Source: Thermoanaerobacterium sp. (GTDB lineage Bacteria > Bacillota > Thermoanaerobacteria > Thermoanaerobacterales > Thermoanaerobacteraceae). From it: a DNA stretch of 10,535 nt. This document shows positions 8,351 through 10,535 of this stretch, one piece after another (within the stretch, counting starts at the first letter, position 1; every line of letters starts with the position of its first letter). The notes beneath the pieces are model-generated. The model worked only from the letters and a program-made list of their open reading frames with translations. It was not told the DNA's origin and searched no databases. Where the stretch lies: assembly GCA_029960905.1 (NCBI GenBank), contig JASBVU010000034.1:1-10535 (forward strand). The letters run 5' to 3'. The position numbers and the translations under genes are program-made.

Positions 8351-8391
8351 TTAACATTAACCTTGACGTTAATGTTAATAAGTAGTAGAAT
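8351..8391 (+). promoter_or_regulatory. merR-MFS promoter with a dyad operator over the -35 box
   Basis: TTGACG (8363-8368), a 17-nt spacer and TAGAAT (8386-8391) form a good sigma-A promoter, giving a short 5' leader before GGAGG at 8400-8404. The arms TTAACATTAAC (8351-8361) and GTTAATGTTAA (8368-8378) form a perfect 11-bp inverted repeat with a 6-nt centre that falls on the -35 hexamer. The adjacent MerR protein is the obvious candidate to bind it. Classical MerR activators bind between -35 and -10 with a 19-20 nt spacer; the dyad position here, on the -35 with normal spacing, fits repression better. Confidence 0.65.
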
Positions 8392-8411
8392 ATTTTTCTG
8401 GAGGTTTTAAC

Positions 8412-8834
8412 ATGGGAGAAAAATATTACAAAATAGAAGATGTTTCAATAAAAACAGGTTTAACAAAAAGGGCTATTAGGTATTATGAAGATTTAAACCT
8501 TATTTCGCCTAAAAGGACGGATTCAGGATACAGATTGTACACCGATGAAGACATAGAAAAAATTCAAAAGATAATATCTTTGAAAGATTCACTTGGCTTC
8601 AGCTTGTCTGAAATTAAAGCCGCCCTAGAACTTGATAAAAACGTCAAAAACATATTATCAGGTGAACTTGCAGACGCAGAAACAATCGATAACTACGCTA
8701 AATTGATTGAAAAACAAATAGAATTGATTGAAGAAAAGAGTAAAAAACTATTGATGGCAAAGCAAAAATTTGAAGAACTTTTAATAGATTTGTCTAAATT
8801 AAAGCAAAAATCAAAGGAGGTAAATAAAGAATGA
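8412..8834 (+). CDS. MerR-family transcriptional regulator
   Basis: This is a 140-residue DNA-binding protein. The N-terminal winged helix-turn-helix is typical: [22 protein letters not shown] (6-27) gives the two HTH helices, and [26 protein letters not shown] carries the family's RYYE and wing residues (up to about 45). [13 protein letters not shown] (60-72) is the usual linker block. Residues about 94-132 form a long charged helix suited to the antiparallel dimer coiled coil. No separate effector domain follows and the protein has no cysteine, so metal or thiol sensing of the MerR/CueR/SoxR kind is excluded. The ATG has GGAGG 7 nt upstream. Its TGA overlaps the ATG of the MFS gene (ATGA), so the two are co-transcribed and it probably controls the exporter and itself. 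Confidence 0.92.
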   Translation: MGEKYYKIEDVSIKTGLTKRAIRYYEDLNLISPKRTDSGYRLYTDEDIEKIQKIISLKDSLGFSLSEIKAALELDKNVKNILSGELADAETIDNYAKLIEKQIELIEEKSKKLLMAKQKFEELLIDLSKLKQKSKEVNKE

Positions 8835-10285
8835 AAAGCATTAGTTACAAATGGATCGCTTTATCATGTACTACACTTGGAGCCCTTTTTTCCGTATTAA
8901 ACGGCAGTATGCTTTTAATATCACTTCCTGATATTATGAAGGGTTTAAATGCAAACATGGGTATCATCATGTGGATTGTAATGGGATATATGCTGTCGCT
9001 GACTATTTTAGTTCCTGCAATAGGAAGAATCGCTGACATGTTTGGAAGGAAAAAATTGTATGTATACGGTTTTGCCATATTTACTATTGGTTCGTTGCTA
9101 TGTGGCATTTCAAATAGTGGAATACAACTACTTATATACAGAATAGTACAGTCAGTTGGTGGTTCTTTAATGGTTGCAAATAGCACAGCAATCGTAGCAG
9201 ATGCTTTCCCAAAAAACGAGCTTGGCAAAGCTCTTGGCATTAACAGCATGGTAGTAAGCATAGCTTCTGTAATAGGACCTATATTAGGAGGATTTTTGAC
9301 GAGTTTAGGATGGAGGTATATATTCTATATAAATGTGCCATTTGGAATAACAGGTACTTTATGGGCGGTGATCCAGCTGAAAGAGCTTGACAAAATACCA
9401 GAAGGCCAAAAGTTTGACTTAAAAGGCACACTGCTTTTCACAGTTGGATTATTGCTGTTTTTAATTGCATTATCTTTTGGAGGATTTGTAGGATGGTACA
9501 ATAAGTCAATCATAACTTTATTCATCATATCGATAGCGATGATTTTAGCGTTTATTTACGTGGAAAATACTACTGAACAGCCTATGCTGGATTTAAGATT
9601 GTTTAAAACGAGAATTTTAGCATTTGCTTTTGGCAGCACATTGCTTAACGGTATTGCAAGAGGTGCAGTAACATTTTTACTCATATTTTATTTACAAGGA
9701 ATAAAAGCAATGGACCCATTAAAGGCGGGAATATTCTTAACGCCTTTTGCATTATCTATGATGGTTGTATCACCAATAAGCGGATATTTATCCGATAAAT
9801 ATGGTGCTAGGGCATTAAGCTCTATAGGGCTTTTAATTTCCGCTATCGGTTTATTCGGCTTTATAAGAATATCACCTAAAACATCACTTACAGAGCTCAT
9901 TATTTGGATGCTTATTATGGGATTTGGGTCTGGCATGTTTTTCTCACCTAATACAAGTGAAATAATGGGCTCTGTACCGTCTGACAGAAGAGGTATTGCC
10001 GCCGGAACGAGAACAATGATGAATAACGCTGGACAGGTAATAAGCATAGCATTATCAATGGCAATCGTATCATCAAGCATAACTCCTGAAGCAATGCAAG
10101 CTCTTTTCGTCGGCACACAAGTCGGTTCAAAAGGTATTGCCATAACGCAATTTATATCCGGGCTAAGAGAAGCATTTTTAATATCAATGATATTTAGCTT
10201 AATAGCTTCATTTATATCATACTTAAGAGGTCCAAAACCAGACTGGAACCAAAGCCCTCACAAGATAAAAACAGAAGAAACATAA
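8831..10285 (+). CDS. DHA2-type MFS multidrug exporter, 14 membrane segments
   Basis: This 484-residue polytopic protein of the EmrB/QacA type probably exports a drug or toxic metabolite using the proton gradient. I count about 14 hydrophobic segments (roughly 9-32, 45-62, 78-94, 98-120, 136-158, 164-183, 198-216, 226-244, 262-287, 297-318, 328-346, 354-373, 396-415, 444-464). MFS motif A is GRIADMFGRKK (65-75) and antiporter motif C is IGPILGG (148-154), followed by WRYIFYINVPFG (161-172). In TM1 the usual LDxTIVNVALP is LNGSMLLISLP (23-33), so the common aspartate is Asn24. The ATG at 8831 has AGGAGG with a 10-nt spacer inside the end of merR. The stop codon lies in the left arm of the shared terminator. 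The substrate cannot be read from the sequence. Confidence 0.92.
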   Translation: MKSISYKWIALSCTTLGALFSVLNGSMLLISLPDIMKGLNANMGIIMWIVMGYMLSLTILVPAIGRIADMFGRKKLYVYGFAIFTIGSLLCGISNSGIQLLIYRIVQSVGGSLMVANSTAIVADAFPKNELGKALGINSMVVSIASVIGPILGGFLTSLGWRYIFYINVPFGITGTLWAVIQLKELDKIPEGQKFDLKGTLLFTVGLLLFLIALSFGGFVGWYNKSIITLFIISIAMILAFIYVENTTEQPMLDLRLFKTRILAFAFGSTLLNGIARGAVTFLLIFYLQGIKAMDPLKAGIFLTPFALSMMVVSPISGYLSDKYGARALSSIGLLISAIGLFGFIRISPKTSLTELIIWMLIMGFGSGMFFSPNTSEIMGSVPSDRRGIAAGTRTMMNNAGQVISIALSMAIVSSSITPEAMQALFVGTQVGSKGIAITQFISGLREAFLISMIFSLIASFISYLRGPKPDWNQSPHKIKTEET

Positions 10286-10318
10286 AAGGTTATAGAATCG
10301 TAACCTTTTATGTTTCTT
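10275..10318. terminator. Bidirectional terminator shared by the MFS gene and purL
   Basis: AAGAAACATAAAAGGTTA (10275-10292) and TAACCTTTTATGTTTCTT (10301-10318) form a perfect 18-bp inverted repeat with an 8-nt loop. A shorter core, AAAAGGTTA/TAACCTTTT, is followed by T-rich sequence in both directions: TATGTTTCTTATTT on plus, and the mirror image with TTTTTAT on minus. It sits exactly between two converging genes, and both stop codons (10283-10285 and 10317-10319) overlap its arms. Confidence 0.9.
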
Positions 10319-10535
10319 ATTTAAAGTATTCGACACCCGCTTCAAATATCTTTTGATCTTTGTTGCCGTATATATTTTTGGCCACGTTTTTACCAATCCT
10401 TTCAGAGTGTCCCATTTTACCAAGTATCCTGCCATCAGGACTTGTAATGCCTTCTATAGCCCAGTAAGAACCATTAGGATTGTAAGGCATCTCCATTGTT
10501 GGATTTCCATCCATGTCTACATACTGTGTGGCAAT
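10317..10535 (-). CDS. purL: Phosphoribosylformylglycinamidine (FGAM) synthase, C-terminus (partial, 5' end off the window)
   Basis: The last 72 codons of purL are present; the frame is open to the window edge, so the first ATG inside it (10512-10514) is internal. FGAM synthase converts FGAR, glutamine and ATP to FGAM in step four of purine synthesis. The visible part is the end of the fused glutaminase domain: IATQYVDMDGNPTMEMPYNP, then EGITSPDGRILGKMGHSERIG and a YGNKDQKIFEAGVEYF tail typical of the large single-chain clostridial enzyme. His and Glu of GHSER fit the His-x-Glu part of the class I glutaminase catalytic triad. The gene ends in TAA inside the terminator shared with the MFS gene. 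Confidence 0.9.
   Translation of the reverse strand: MATQYVDMDGNPTMEMPYNPNGSYWAIEGITSPDGRILGKMGHSERIGKNVAKNIYGNKDQKIFEAGVEYFK

Noticed and set aside
8253..8357. 35-codon N-terminal extension of the MEMO/AMMECR1 frame
   Set aside because: No ribosome binding site upstream, AT-rich and unlike the family; it covers the probable promoter, and a strong GGAGGT precedes the ATG at 8252.
8845..9261. Minus-strand open frames inside the MFS gene (also 9325-9528, 9688-10143, 9948-10130)
   Set aside because: They are antisense shadows of a well-supported exporter gene, with no family resemblance or own ribosome binding site.

Overview
The window looks like a chromosomal segment from a low-GC Gram-positive anaerobe of the Clostridia. 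The evidence is AT-rich sequence, strong GGAGG-type ribosome binding sites, a lipobox-bearing binding protein, a large clostridial-type PurL and an AmmeMemoRadiSam locus. Thermoanaerobacterium or a close thermophilic relative is my best guess, but that is an inference from general protein resemblance. No tRNA, rRNA, CRISPR array, insertion sequence or phage gene is visible.

Left half (1-5868, minus strand): a complete five-gene Opp/Dpp-type ABC importer operon, transcribed right to left as oppA (lipoprotein binding protein), oppB and oppC (permeases), oppD and oppF (ATPases). OppF runs off the left edge. Spacing is tight (20 nt, 7 nt, 5 nt, then a 26-nt overlap). A near-consensus sigma-A promoter at 5701-5729 with an A-rich upstream tract lies about 400 nt before oppA, so the mRNA should carry an unusually long leader. 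That leader ends in a G-rich patch with a possible 11-14 codon mini-ORF. The transported substrate is not fixed by the sequence: peptides are the default, but the binding protein N-terminus also resembles the oligosaccharide-binding members of this family.

Middle (5781-8323, minus strand): an AmmeMemoRadiSam pair. A fused MEMO/LigB-like plus AMMECR1 protein is followed, with an ATGA overlap, by the radical SAM enzyme AmrS, then a hairpin terminator. The amrS reading frame is intact from start to stop except for one in-frame TAG at codon 116. It is therefore either a point-mutated pseudogene, a sequencing error or, much less likely, a readthrough gene. The biochemical role of this widely conserved gene group was, to my knowledge, long unassigned, which makes it the most interesting system here.

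Right part (8351-10318, plus strand): a MerR-family regulator and a 14-TM DHA2-type MFS exporter, joined by an ATGA overlap. They are driven by a promoter whose -35 hexamer sits in the centre of an 11-bp dyad, a probable autoregulatory operator. The pair reads as an inducible efflux module.

Right edge (10317-10535, minus strand): the last 72 codons of purL (FGAM synthase, glutaminase C-terminus). It converges on the MFS gene, and the two stop codons both fall inside one 18-bp perfect inverted repeat that probably terminates both transcripts.
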